This document shows positions 56,009 through 64,000 of a stretch of 64,000 nt of DNA, one piece after another. The translations under genes and the position numbers were made by a program. The notes beneath the pieces were generated by a model. It was not told the origin of the DNA. It saw only the letters and a program-made list of their open reading frames with translations, and ran no database searches. The DNA comes from Spiroplasma mirum ATCC 29335 (GTDB lineage Bacteria; Bacillota_I; Bacilli_A; Mycoplasmatales; Mycoplasmataceae), in contig NZ_CP006720.1 of the NCBI RefSeq assembly GCF_000565195.1, positions 1,054,001 through 1,118,000 of the forward strand, given 5' to 3'. Each line of letters opens with the position of its first letter. Position 1 is the first letter of the stretch.

Positions 56009-56758
56009 TTATCAAACTAAAAATAACCCACCGCTACCTGCTAATAAAACATGACTATATTGTTTTGTTAAATTGTGGTGGAATTCTTTTAATTTTTGGT
56101 TAATCTTTAAAGCTGGTTTTTCTAACATGTTGAAATATTTTTCGGGAAAAAACCGATTTCTCTTTTTATAATGTGAATAATCCAAATCAAATTCAGCATA
56201 AACATCTTTCGTAATTGAAGGAATGTTACTAATAATAACCTTAGAATTTGGAAGTTGATATTTTGTAATTTGGTGTTTAGATAATAACCGAATCTGATTA
56301 CCATAACCAAAAATGCGGGCTGGTTTTTGATAATAAAAAAATAAGGCATCACATGATAAACTTTTAATTAAATTTAAAATTTTTTTACTATTAAAATCAA
56401 TTTTAAAAATCCGGCATAACAGTTTAATGGTCGCTACCTGGTTACTACTTGAATAGCCTAGCCCGGAACCAACTGGTGTTTTTTTATCTAAAAAAATATC
56501 AACCCCAATTTCTTTAAATTCAGAAAACTCTAGCAAAAAAACTTGGTAAGCTTTAACAACTGTATTTTCATTATTATTTAATTCAGAAAGATTACATTCA
56601 AACTTAAATTGCTGTGTACTATTTTTTTTAACAGTAATAGTATCAAATAGTTCTTGATAGGGAAACATAATCGAATTAATTTTATGCAAGTTTCGTTTTC
56701 GATTATTTTTATAAACTTTTAAAGTTAAATTAACTTTACCATATGATTTGATTTCCAT
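56009..56758 (-). CDS. ispE: 4-diphosphocytidyl-2-C-methyl-D-erythritol kinase
   Basis: This 249-residue GHMP kinase phosphorylates CDP-ME in the MEP isoprenoid pathway. It starts MEIKSYGKVNLTLKVYKNNR (the usual A/G-K-x-N-L-x-L entry) and has the ATP-binding glycine loop KKTPVGSGLGYSSSN at about 92-106. SLSCDALFFYYQKPARIFGY corresponds to the S-D-x-P-F region with Pro replaced, and LLAGSGGLFLV corresponds to the G-S-G end. It is somewhat shorter than usual (about 280), and its C-terminal GSG loop ends the protein within a few residues. The ATG is 3 nt after the rsmA stop. The substrate is inferred from family features. The C-terminal truncation and the changed motif could mean altered function. 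Confidence 0.8.
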
Positions 56759-56761
56759 CTA

Positions 56762-57607
56762 TTAAGACTCCTTTTCAATAATTTTATTATATAACAGATA
56801 GAAGTCATTTAAAGTTAAATTTTCAGAACGTAAATTATGGTTATAATTTAAACTAGTTAAAATAAGTTCCGCTTGGTTTTTATTTTTTAAATAATTACCT
56901 AAGTTATTTAAAATCGTTTTTCGTTTCGTGCTAAACATTAAGCGAATAAATTCTAGAAATGATGCTTCATTTTTTATATCATGGTATTTTTTATTAAAAG
57001 TAAATTTTAAAACAATACTATCAACTTTTGGTACCGGAACAAAATTATTTTTACCAACCAAAGTAACCTTCTGAATGTCACAATAAAATTGACAAACAAT
57101 GGATAAATTATTATAACTCTTTGTATTTGGTTGTGCTAAAATTCGTTCCCCCACTTCTTTTTGCATCATTAATACAAAAGATTTTACTTTTGGATTTGTT
57201 ATTTTTAATAACTTAAAAATAATTGGGGAAGTAATATAGTATGGAATGTTAGAAATAATATTAACTTCTTTAAGATTAGGAAATTCTTCATCAACCAACT
57301 GATCTAAATTTGTTTTTAAAATATCCTGGTGGATTACCTTAAAATTTTTAGCGGTTTGGTATTTATTAATTAGAAAATCAACTAAATTATTATCAATTTC
57401 AATAGCGACAGTTTTTGCTGCTTTGTGAATAATTTCGGCTGTTAAAGCACCCATCCCAGGACCAATTTCAACAATTCCCTGGTTATTGTGGTCTAGAGTA
57501 CTATCAATAATTAAATTAATAATATGTTTATTAGTTAAAAATTTTTGGCCAAATCTTTTTTTGGCATAAATATTATGTGTCATCATTTCTTTATTTTGCT
57601 GTGCCAT
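56762..57607 (-). CDS. rsmA: 16S rRNA dimethyladenosine transferase
   Basis: The 281-residue enzyme (KsgA) dimethylates two adenines near the 3' end of 16S rRNA late in 30S assembly. Signatures are YAKKRFGQKFLTNKHII, the SAM loop VEIGPGMGALTAEI, AIEIDNNLVDFL, VISNIPYYITSPIIFKLL (N-I-P-Y-Y catalytic motif), and MMQKEVGERILA. It starts MAQQNKEMMTHNIYAKKRFG. MMTHNI may be a later start. It overlaps the end of rnmV by 17 nt, and ispE follows with a 3-nt gap. This is the rnmV-rsmA-ispE order seen in many Firmicutes and mollicutes. Confidence 0.96.
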   Translation of the reverse strand: MAQQNKEMMTHNIYAKKRFGQKFLTNKHIINLIIDSTLDHNNQGIVEIGPGMGALTAEIIHKAAKTVAIEIDNNLVDFLINKYQTAKNFKVIHQDILKTNLDQLVDEEFPNLKEVNIISNIPYYITSPIIFKLLKITNPKVKSFVLMMQKEVGERILAQPNTKSYNNLSIVCQFYCDIQKVTLVGKNNFVPVPKVDSIVLKFTFNKKYHDIKNEASFLEFIRLMFSTKRKTILNNLGNYLKNKNQAELILTSLNYNHNLRSENLTLNDFYLLYNKIIEKES

Positions 57608-58136
57608 TATAAATTTGCTCCTTTAAAATCTTTTGTACTTCTGTTTTATTAATACCCATTAAATTTAATCATTTATACAAAGTTTTATTATTAACTTTTG
57701 CAACGTTTAAATTTTGACTAAGGTAATCCCGTTTTGCTTTGCTACCTACTAATATAATATAATCGTGCCAAGAAATACTTGGTTCATGGTTAGAATTAAA
57801 ATGAACAACATTTGCCAGCGCCTTTTTAATTGTTTCTTGATCTGCTTGCGCAATTCCCACCTTATTATTTCTAATTGCTAGATTTTTATCAATAAAAGCA
57901 TGAGAACACTTATTGCCTAGATAGTCACTTACTATTTGCCGAATTTTTTGTCCAGGGTAATCAGGATCAGTAAAGATTATAATTTGATGAGTTAAACTTA
58001 ACTGTTTGATACGTTGCAAGATGTGTTTATCAATTGCGCTGCCATTTGTCACAATACAAGTTAAATTTGGATAAATACTCTGAATTTTATTGGTATCTGT
58101 TTTACCTTCAACAACAATTATATTATTATCTCACAT
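57591..58136 (-). CDS. rnmV: ribonuclease M5
   Basis: The 181-residue toprim-fold nuclease matures 5S rRNA precursors. It starts MWDNNIIVVEGKTDTNKIQS, with TGA as the second codon, so the standard code misses the true start. Toprim motifs are VVEGKTDT (Glu) and IIIFTDPDYPGQKIR (D-x-D). SHAFIDK and GIAQADQETIKKAL match the M5 family. Its 3' end overlaps rsmA. GAGGGAAA precedes the ATG. The C-terminal part ends KEQIYNGTAK. Confidence 0.94.
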
Positions 58137-58196
58137 ATTTTCCCTCACTAAAACTAGTTGTAATATATTTTCTTTTTATTTATACCATTTTTATAG

Positions 58197-58202
58197 TATA
58201 AT
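58197..58202 (+). promoter_or_regulatory. -10 box of mreB copy a
   Basis: A perfect TATAAT lies 65 nt before the mreB ATG in the region where the coding strand switches from minus (rnmV operon) to plus. TTTTAT at 17 nt spacing is a weak -35. Confidence 0.45.
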
Positions 58203-58267
58203 TACATTAGACTATTATATTAAAATAAATATTTTATTTACATATAAGAGTAGGAGGCAAAGAAAAG

Positions 58268-59314
58268 ATGGCTAATTATAAATTTGGAAAAGAATATTCA
58301 TTTTTAGCGTTAGATTTAGGAACTGCAAATACTGTCGCATATGTCGCTGGCCAAGGAATCGTCTATAATGAACCATCAATAATGGCATATGATACCTTAA
58401 GTAATTCATTAGTAGCATTAGGGGAAGAAGCTTATAAAATGATCGGGAAAACTCATGATCATATTAAAATGGTAACTCCGTTAGTGGACGGAGTTATTTC
58501 GGACATGGATGCTGCACAAGACTTATTAAAACATATTTTTGGTAAATTAAAAATGACTGGTATCTGAAAAAATTCATTAGTAATCCTAGCTTGTCCTAGT
58601 GGTGTTACTGAATTAGAACGCAGTGCTTTAAAAGTAATTGCTAAAGATATGGGAGCTAGTTATGTTTTAGTTGAAGAAGAAGTTAAACTAGCCGCATTAG
58701 GAGCTGGTATTAATATTGGACTTGCCCAAGGTAATTTAGTAATAGATATTGGGGGAGGAACAACAGATATTGCCATCTTATCAGCTGGGGATATTGTTAA
58801 ATCAAAATCAGTAAAAGTGGCAGGAAAACACTTTGATCAAGAAATCCAAAAATATATTCGGGCGGAATACAATGTTTTAATTGGAATTAGAACTGCTGAA
58901 CAAATCAAAAAAGATATTGGAGCATTGGTTAAAATTGTTAATGAAAAACCAATTCGTGCTTTTGGCCGTGATATTATTACTGGTTTACCAAGAGAAGTTA
59001 TGATCAAGCCAGAAGAAATTAAAAATGTTTTATTAGCACCATTCTCAAGAATTACTGATTTATTAGTGGAAGTTTTAGAAGAAACACCACCAGAATTAGC
59101 CGGAGATGTTATTCGTAATGGAATCACGATTTGTGGAGGTGGCACATTAATTCGGGGAATTGTTAAATACTTTGAATCAATTTTCCAATTAAAAGTTAGA
59201 GCCGCTCAAGATCCCTTAATGTGTGTGATCGATGGGGCAAAAACTTATGAAAAAAATTTAGACGCAGTTATTGAAAGAATCGAATTATTAGAAGCAAAAG
59301 AATATAAAATTTAA
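58268..59314 (+). CDS. mreB: MreB-type bacterial actin, copy a
   Basis: The protein has 348 residues, starts MANYKFGKEYSFLALDLGTA behind AGGAGG and includes one UGA-encoded Trp. The actin ATP-binding motifs are present: ALDLGTANTVAYV (phosphate 1), VEEEVKLAALGAG with the expected catalytic Glu, VIDIGGGTTDIAILS (phosphate 2, Thr kept), and GITICGGGTLIRGI (adenosine). In spiroplasmas, which lack a wall, MreB paralogues with fibril protein form the internal ribbon that gives helical shape and drives kinking motility. This is the first of three copies in the locus. Which numbered paralogue it is cannot be settled by eye. Confidence 0.95.
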
Positions 59315-59323
59315 ATTAGAGTG

Positions 59324-59347
59324 AAAGGATGAGTAATCCTTTTTTTA
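59324..59347 (+). terminator. terminator of mreB copy a
   Basis: AAAGGAT / ATCCTTT with a GAGTA loop, followed by a T run on the plus strand, 10 nt after the stop. Confidence 0.75.
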
Positions 59348-59369
59348 TTTTAAGTTAATATAGCACTCT

Positions 59370-59635
59370 TTATAAATAGAAAACAGCATAGCGACACCAC
59401 TGTTGATAGCGATCTTGTAAGGCTAGTAAAAAACTATCTTCAATTTTTTCTAAATTTAGCAAGGTTTTTAAACAATCATTTAATCCCACATCTTTAAACA
59501 AAATGACATCATTTTGTTTTAATGATCGAATTGTTGTTGATCATAATGAAAACAAATATCATCTTGATAAACAAAGAAAGTTTTTTCGTTGCTATCTCAA
59601 TCATAATGGTAGTTAGTTATAATTCTTGTTTTCAT
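59370..59635 (-). pseudogene. small hypothetical protein, frameshifted
   Basis: The ATG at 59635 (MKTRIITNYHYDWDSNEKTF, one TGA Trp) reads into FVYQDDICFHYDQQQF, then the frame breaks near 59525. The resumed frame is RSLKQNDVILFKDVGLNDCL and ends LQDRYQQWCRYAVFYL. The total would be about 88 residues. No family is recognised. It is convergent with mreB copy a. Confidence 0.55.
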
Positions 59636-59742
59636 TCAAATCAACTCTTCTTTAACTATAACTCAAATTAAACTAAAAAACTTTATTTCTAATTCAAGAA
59701 AACTTCTTTTGAATTTATTATTGTGTAAAATAAAACTAAAGG

Positions 59743-60141
59743 ATGGCGATTAGAATGAAACCAACAATGAACCAGTACCAAGCAATTATTAATTTTCAAG
59801 AAAATGATGATTACTATTATGCAGTTAAAACCATAAAAATCTTTTGTCGTTTTAGTTGTAAATCAAAGGCACCAAATCTTAATAATATTTTAATTTTTAT
59901 AAAAAATGATAAGAATCTAAATAATTTTCGACCTTGTAAACGCTGTGAACCATTAAATCCACGACCCGCTACCGCTAATATAATTGATAAGTTTAAAAAC
60001 TATCTTAAAAATTGTCACACAAAAATAACTCTTGAACAATGTGCAAAAGCATTAGGCTATAATAGTAGTTATTTATCAAGAAATCTTGCCCAACACAGAA
60101 TTAAATTTAACGAGTATCTCAAAAATGAAATCAATAATTAA
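59743..60141 (+). CDS. Ada-type DNA phosphotriester repair and regulator protein
   Basis: The protein has 132 residues (MAIRMKPTMNQYQAIINFQE). The N-terminal Ada domain has the four zinc-binding Cys: Cys35 and Cys39 in IFCRFSCKSKAPNLNN, and Cys65 and Cys68 in FRPCKRCEP. One of these takes methyl groups from DNA phosphotriesters. Residues about 85-130 form an AraC-like helix-turn-helix (ITLEQCAKALGYNSSYLSRN), half the usual AraC length. The next gene supplies the O6-methylguanine methyltransferase domain and overlaps it by 17 nt. The pair is therefore Ada split in two, as AdaA/AdaB in Bacillus. It probably activates its own operon upon alkylation. Confidence 0.88.
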   Translation: MAIRMKPTMNQYQAIINFQENDDYYYAVKTIKIFCRFSCKSKAPNLNNILIFIKNDKNLNNFRPCKRCEPLNPRPATANIIDKFKNYLKNCHTKITLEQCAKALGYNSSYLSRNLAQHRIKFNEYLKNEINN

Positions 60142-60622
60142 GTATTGAAATACGGAAAAAAATAGCTTAACCCTAACAATTGGGATTATCAATGATAAAA
60201 TTTGTTATCTTGGCTTACAAAATGACGAAATTACTACATGGTTTGATAATCATAAATTTATTTTAGAACGCCAACCTAGCCAGCTACCAAGTGAAGTTAC
60301 TCAATTATTAGATGATTTTTTTGCTAAAAAACCCTTACAGCTAACTTTAAATGATTTTTATTTAACTTGTAGTGAATTTCAAAAAAAAGTTTGAAATGAA
60401 TTAATTAAAATTAAAAGTGGTGAAACAATTACTTATAGTGATCTTGCCCAAAAAATTAATCAACCAACAGCAACCCGTGCGGTTGCTAGTGCAGTTGGAA
60501 AAAACCCAATTTTATTGTTAATTCCTTGCCACCGGGTTATTGGCAAAAATAATAACCTTTATAAATTTCGTTACGGCGGAGAAATTAAAAAACAACTTCT
60601 AAGTTTTGAAAATAATAACTAA
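60125..60622 (+). CDS. ogt: methylated-DNA--protein-cysteine methyltransferase
   Basis: The 165-residue suicide enzyme transfers alkyl groups from O6-methylguanine to its own Cys. The acceptor is Cys135 in LIPCHRVIGKN. The DNA-binding helix-turn-helix is in FQKKVWNELIKIKSGETITY and then SDLAQKIN, and the Arg finger is in PTATRAVASAVGKNP. UGA encodes Trp at residues 8 and 90. The ATG lies inside the end of the Ada-domain gene, so the two are translationally coupled. The gene could also be called adaB. All catalytic parts are present. Confidence 0.93.
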
Positions 60623-60698
60623 AACTTATTTTTTTAATTTTTAAAAATTACCAAATAGAAATAAATATTTAAAAAAAAGTTTTTATTTAAAAAAGTAT

Positions 60699-60726
60699 TT
60701 GTAAAACAAATTATAATATGTATAAT
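60699..60726 (+). promoter_or_regulatory. promoter of mreB copy b
   Basis: TTGTAA and TATAAT are separated by 16 nt. A leader of about 135 nt precedes the AAAGGAG and ATG of mreB copy b. The leader shows no clear hairpin. Confidence 0.55.
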
Positions 60727-60868
60727 AAAATTACTTGGTATTGATAGTAAGAAAAAAAATTATTTGATATCTAAGGAATAAAGAGAATATGTAAGAAGTT
60801 ACAAGATATTTATATTGAAATTTTATTTTTAAAATAGAATGAGACAATATGAAAGGAGACAATCATAG

Positions 60869-61927
60869 ATGGCTATAACAGACGTATTAAAAAATACATT
60901 TAATATTTCTCCTAAACCACCTCGTAAATTTATTGCAATTGACTTAGGGACAACAAATTCAATTGCTTACATTGGAGGAAGAGGGATTATTTATAATGAA
61001 GCATCAGTGATGGCTTATGAAACAGGAACTAAAAAACTAGTTTCCTTAGGGGAAAATGCTCGTAAATTAATAGGAAAAACACATGATAAAATTGAAATTT
61101 ATACTCCCTTAAGAAACGGAGCAATTACTGATTTAAGAATTGCAGAAGAATTTATTCAACATATTGGAAACCGTGCCAAAGTTCAAGATGTTTGAAAAGA
61201 CTCAATTGTCTTAATTGCATGTCCAAAAAGTGTTACCGAATTAGAACGCCGAGCAATGGTTGAAATGTGTAAACATTTAGGGGCTGATCTTGTTCAAGTT
61301 GAAGAAGATACCCTAATGGCTGCATTAGGAGCTGGTGCCAACATTTTCGCTCCAAAAGGAACATTTATTTTAGACATTGGTGGTGGTAAAACCAGCGCAG
61401 GAATTATCTCTGCCGGAGGAATTGTTGTAAGTAAATCAATTAAAATTGCAGGAAATTATATTGACGAGGAAATTTTAAAATATATTCGTGCAAAACATAC
61501 TATCTCAATTGGAGTAATAACTGCTGAACAAATTAAAAAACAAATTGGTTCTTTATACAAAGGAAAAGAAACAAAAAAAATGGTAATCTTTGGTCGTGAT
61601 GTAGTTACTGGAATGCCAAAAGAAACTGAAATCTTAGACTCTGAAATTAGAAAATTATTAATTAGTATTTTTTCTTCAATTACTCAATTAGTTACTGATA
61701 TTTTAGAATCAACACCAGCTGAATTAGCCGGAGATGCAGTAATGAACGGGTTACTAGTTAGTGGTGGATGCGCACTAATTAGTGGATTGAAAGAATTTTT
61801 AGAAAGTTACTTCCAAATCCCAGTTAAAATTGCTAAAAATCCACAAACTGCTGTTATTGATGGGTGTATTGCTTATGAAAAAGAAATTAGAAATCGCTTA
61901 ATTGAAGAAAATAAAAAAAATAAATAA
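60869..61927 (+). CDS. mreB: MreB-type bacterial actin, copy b, altered catalytic residues
   Basis: The protein has 352 residues and starts MAITDVLKNTFNISPKPPRK behind GAAAGGAG. It keeps the actin fold: AIDLGTTNSIAYI, GENARKLIGKTHDKIEIYTP, and LLVSGGCALISGL. Two active-site positions differ from copies a and c: the third Glu of VEEE is Asp (VEED), and the phosphate-2 loop reads DIGGGKTSAG instead of DIGGGTTDIA, replacing the hydrolytic Thr with Lys. Slow or absent ATP hydrolysis is expected. The Asp/Lys pair agrees with what I recall of the Spiroplasma MreB3 class, unverified. One UGA-encoded Trp is present. Confidence 0.94.
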
Positions 61928-61948
61928 ATCACTTCATGTGATTTTTTT
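61926..61948 (+). terminator. terminator of mreB copy b
   Basis: AATCAC / GTGATT with a TTCAT loop and a T run on the plus strand, directly after the stop codon. Confidence 0.75.
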
Positions 61949-62003
61949 ATTTCACGATATAATAATTAATATAAAATAATTATCAATAAAGGATGATTAA
62001 TAA

Positions 62004-62738
62004 ATGAAAAAGATCTTAACACTCTTAACTAGTTTAACTCTCACGAGTAGCTTAGCAAGTAATGTTACTAGTTGTTTAACCTTAGATAATCGAATTAAAC
62101 AAGCTTTTACTAGTTGAACTTTTAATGCCAAAACTGATGCACCAATTTATGGTTCTGTTTTTCGAATTAATAAAGACCCCAATTGGTACTATTATTACTA
62201 TTGGTTTATTCAACAACTATTGATTGCTTCCCAATTTAATTTAATTGATAAAACAATGTACCAACTAGTTTTAAGTGGTGATTGAAAATCCTTAGATCCT
62301 GGAACAATTAGTATTCATAATATTTCTCCAACATGATATCCAAGAGTCATTGATAGTTTAGAACGTGAAACTGACCCATTAAATAAAAATGATTTTAAAT
62401 TAATTTACACTTATTTAACCATTTATAATCCGATCATTTTACAAGGTGGGTTATTAACTAATACTTATTCAAAAGAACATAGTTCAATTAAAATTGAATA
62501 TAAAATTTCAACCAATAGTGCTATTGAAGCATATAAAAGTAAAATAAAAACAGATTATGAAAATTATTATAAACAAATAATAAATTTATATCCAGTGTTA
62601 AAAACATATATTTTAGATTTATCAACAGCTAATCAAACCATTAATGCGTTAGTAGACTCTTTAATTCATGTTGAAGTGGTATTATCCCCAAATTTTAACA
62701 TTGCGTTAAATATTAACACTACTATTAATCCAATTTAA
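62004..62738 (+). CDS. lipoprotein or signal-anchored protein, unknown function
   Basis: The protein has 244 residues and starts MKKILTLLTSLTLTSSLASN behind AAAGGATG. The signal ends in NVTSC, a degenerate lipobox with Cys24 as possible lipid site. The remainder is rich in aromatic residues (DPNWYYYYYWFIQQLL) and Asn/Ile, and ends IALNINTTINPI. UGA encodes Trp at several places. It lies between two mreB genes and may act with cell envelope or shape functions, but only position suggests this. No family is recognised. Confidence 0.7.
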
Positions 62739-62905
62739 TTATTGCTAATTTTAAAGATTCATTAATTTTTTGTTCAACTATAAGAATCATCAACAACAAA
62801 AATGCTAGGAACATTTCACTTTTAAAATAATTTTTATTATAATAATTTAAATTAAAATCTTCCAGAAGTTCTCTTGCTAAGAGCATTCTTTTTTTTTAAA
62901 ATTTA
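62739..62905. other. intergenic stretch with a doubtful minus-strand frame
   Basis: A 53-codon minus-strand frame (62886-62725, MLLARELLEDFNLNYYNKNY) overlaps the lipoprotein 3' end and has no ribosome binding site. An overlapping frame reads NVPSIFVVDDSYSWTKN. Both may be scraps of an older gene. I do not call a gene. Confidence 0.3.
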
Positions 62906-63055
62906 TGTTATAATTATAAAGTGTTGTATACTCTAATATCAGTGTATTAGAGTCTTGCAATCCATTTTTTACTGACATTAATAGGGAATTTTTTTAATGT
63001 TAGATATTGTTTATGTTTATACACATTGAAAAAGAAAAAGGGAGGAATTTTTACA
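62906..63055 (+). promoter_or_regulatory. promoter and structured leader of mreB copy c
   Basis: An extended -10 box (TGTTATAAT, 62906-62914) starts a leader of about 135 nt. A perfect 9-bp hairpin (ACTCTAATA / TATTAGAGT, 62930-62953) follows. A second pair, ACATTAA / TTAATGT at about 62974-63003, encloses a T run. GGGAGGA and the ATG come last. The hairpins may stabilise the message or control translation. Confidence 0.55.
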
Positions 63056-64000
63056 ATGGCAGGATTTAATAGCGGCAAAAGTAAAAAACCAACTTTCGTT
63101 TCAATGGACTTAGGAACTGCAAACACACTAGTGTATGTTTCAGGTTCAGGAGTAATTTATAACGAACCATCAATCGTAGCTTACAGAATAAAAGAAAACA
63201 GAATTATTGCTGTAGGGATCGAAGCTTATAAAATGATCGGAAAAGGTAACAAATCAATTCGTATTGTAAGGCCAATGGTTGACGGAGTTATTACTGATAT
63301 TAGAGCAACTGAAGCTCAATTAAGATATATCTTCGGAAAATTACGTATCTCAAAACAACTAAAACACTCAATCATGCTATTAGCATGTCCAAGTGTTATT
63401 ACTGAGCTAGAAAAAGCAGCGTTGAAAAAAATCGCGATGAACTTAGGAGCAACTAAAGTTTTCGTTGAAGAAGAAGTTAAAATGGCTGCCTTAGGTGGAG
63501 GAGTAGATATCTACAAACCTGCTGGTAACTTAGTTGTTGATATGGGTGGGGGAACAACAGATATTGCTGTTATTTCCTCAGGAGATATCGTATTATCTAA
63601 ATCAGTAAAAGTTGCTGGAAACTATCTAAACGATGAAATGCAAAAATTCATTCGTTCACAATATGGATTAGAAATAGGATCAAAAACAGCTGAACAAATT
63701 AAAATTGAAATTGGTTCATTAGCAAAATACCCAGACGAAAGAAAAATGAAAGTTTATGGACGTGACGTCGTTTCAGGATTACCAAGAGAAATCGAAGTTA
63801 CTCCAGAAGAAGTTAGAGAGGTATTAAAAGTACCGGTATCAAGAATTATTGACTTAACAGTCCAAGTATTAGAAGAAACACCACCAGAATTGGCAGGAGA
63901 TATCTTCAAAAATGGAATCACAATTTGTGGAGGAGGAGCATTGATTAAGGGAATTGATCGTTACTTCACAGATACATTACAATTACCATCAAAAGTTGGT
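63056..64000 (+). CDS. mreB: MreB-type bacterial actin, copy c (cut by window end)
   Basis: The first 315 residues are visible, from MAGFNSGKSKKPTFVSMDLG behind GGGAGG. Motifs are canonical: SMDLGTANTLVYV, VEEEVKMAALGGG, VVDMGGGTTDIAVIS and GITICGGGALIKGI, so ATPase residues are kept. Codon use differs from the other two copies: more C-ending codons (TTC, ATC, AAC, TAC), as in highly expressed genes of A+T-rich bacteria. No UGA-encoded Trp occurs in the visible part. The structured leader and codon choice suggest this is the most abundant MreB of the three. The 3' end lies beyond the window. Confidence 0.96.
   Translation, partial: MAGFNSGKSKKPTFVSMDLGTANTLVYVSGSGVIYNEPSIVAYRIKENRIIAVGIEAYKMIGKGNKSIRIVRPMVDGVITDIRATEAQLRYIFGKLRISKQLKHSIMLLACPSVITELEKAALKKIAMNLGATKVFVEEEVKMAALGGGVDIYKPAGNLVVDMGGGTTDIAVISSGDIVLSKSVKVAGNYLNDEMQKFIRSQYGLEIGSKTAEQIKIEIGSLAKYPDERKMKVYGRDVVSGLPREIEVTPEEVREVLKVPVSRIIDLTVQVLEETPPELAGDIFKNGITICGGGALIKGIDRYFTDTLQLPSKVG

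Noticed and set aside
1-64000. CRISPR arrays, insertion sequences or prophage
   Set aside because: No regularly spaced repeats, no transposase-like frames and no phage structural genes were seen. Plectrovirus-like sequences, common in some spiroplasmas, were not recognised.

Overview
This window comes from a wall-less mollicute of the genus Spiroplasma. The DNA is very A+T-rich. UGA must be read as tryptophan: most genes carry several in-frame TGA codons at positions where Trp fits and only read through in genetic code 4. Three MreB-type actin genes lie in one locus, and the tmRNA tag ends in MLAA. The mixture of core genes with many decaying genes suggests a larger-genome member of the group (perhaps the Citri-Chrysopicola-Mirum clade), but I cannot name a species.

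Layout. 0.3-4.3 kb is a decay zone: a MATE exporter, a PH-like protein and a fructose PTS IIABC are all broken, with one small intact membrane gene. 4.4-9.5 kb holds an ECF transporter S component, ung, a broken YigZ gene, trmB and a membrane protein with degenerate GGDEF and EAL domains. The tmRNA follows at 9.55-9.97 kb. 10-14 kb is a broken lipoprotein, a broken membrane protein and a coiled-coil operon behind a possible attenuator. 14.3-17.7 kb has a metallo-hydrolase, a MATE gene broken by a single frameshift, and rplJ-rplL with an L10 leader and a strong promoter. 18-21.3 kb is mostly remnants plus one unknown coiled-coil protein.

21.3-33.9 kb is a minus-strand cluster: a Cys-rich HxlR regulator, two giant FtsX/MacB-like permeases, two membrane proteins and a large lipoprotein. 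No ATPase partner is nearby. A third giant permease (45.4-49.6 kb) has a frameshift. 34-37.3 kb is a sugar PTS unit with an RpiR regulator. 37.4-41.3 kb encodes a P-type ATPase and a DUF2130 protein. 41.4-43.8 kb encodes AlsD and AlsS, which carry pyruvate to acetoin, and fba follows. Between fba and the third permease lie two plus-strand, terminator-ended small RNA candidates that share a motif.

50.3-58.1 kb contains mutM, a broken plus-strand gene, a broken TDT transporter, polA, and the overlapping rnmV-rsmA-ispE operon. At 58.2 kb the coding strand switches to plus. The mreB locus then runs to the window edge: mreB copy a, a two-gene Ada/Ogt alkylation-repair pair, mreB copy b with altered catalytic residues, a lipoprotein, and mreB copy c, which is cut by the window end. 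Gene functions were read from motifs only; no database search was possible.
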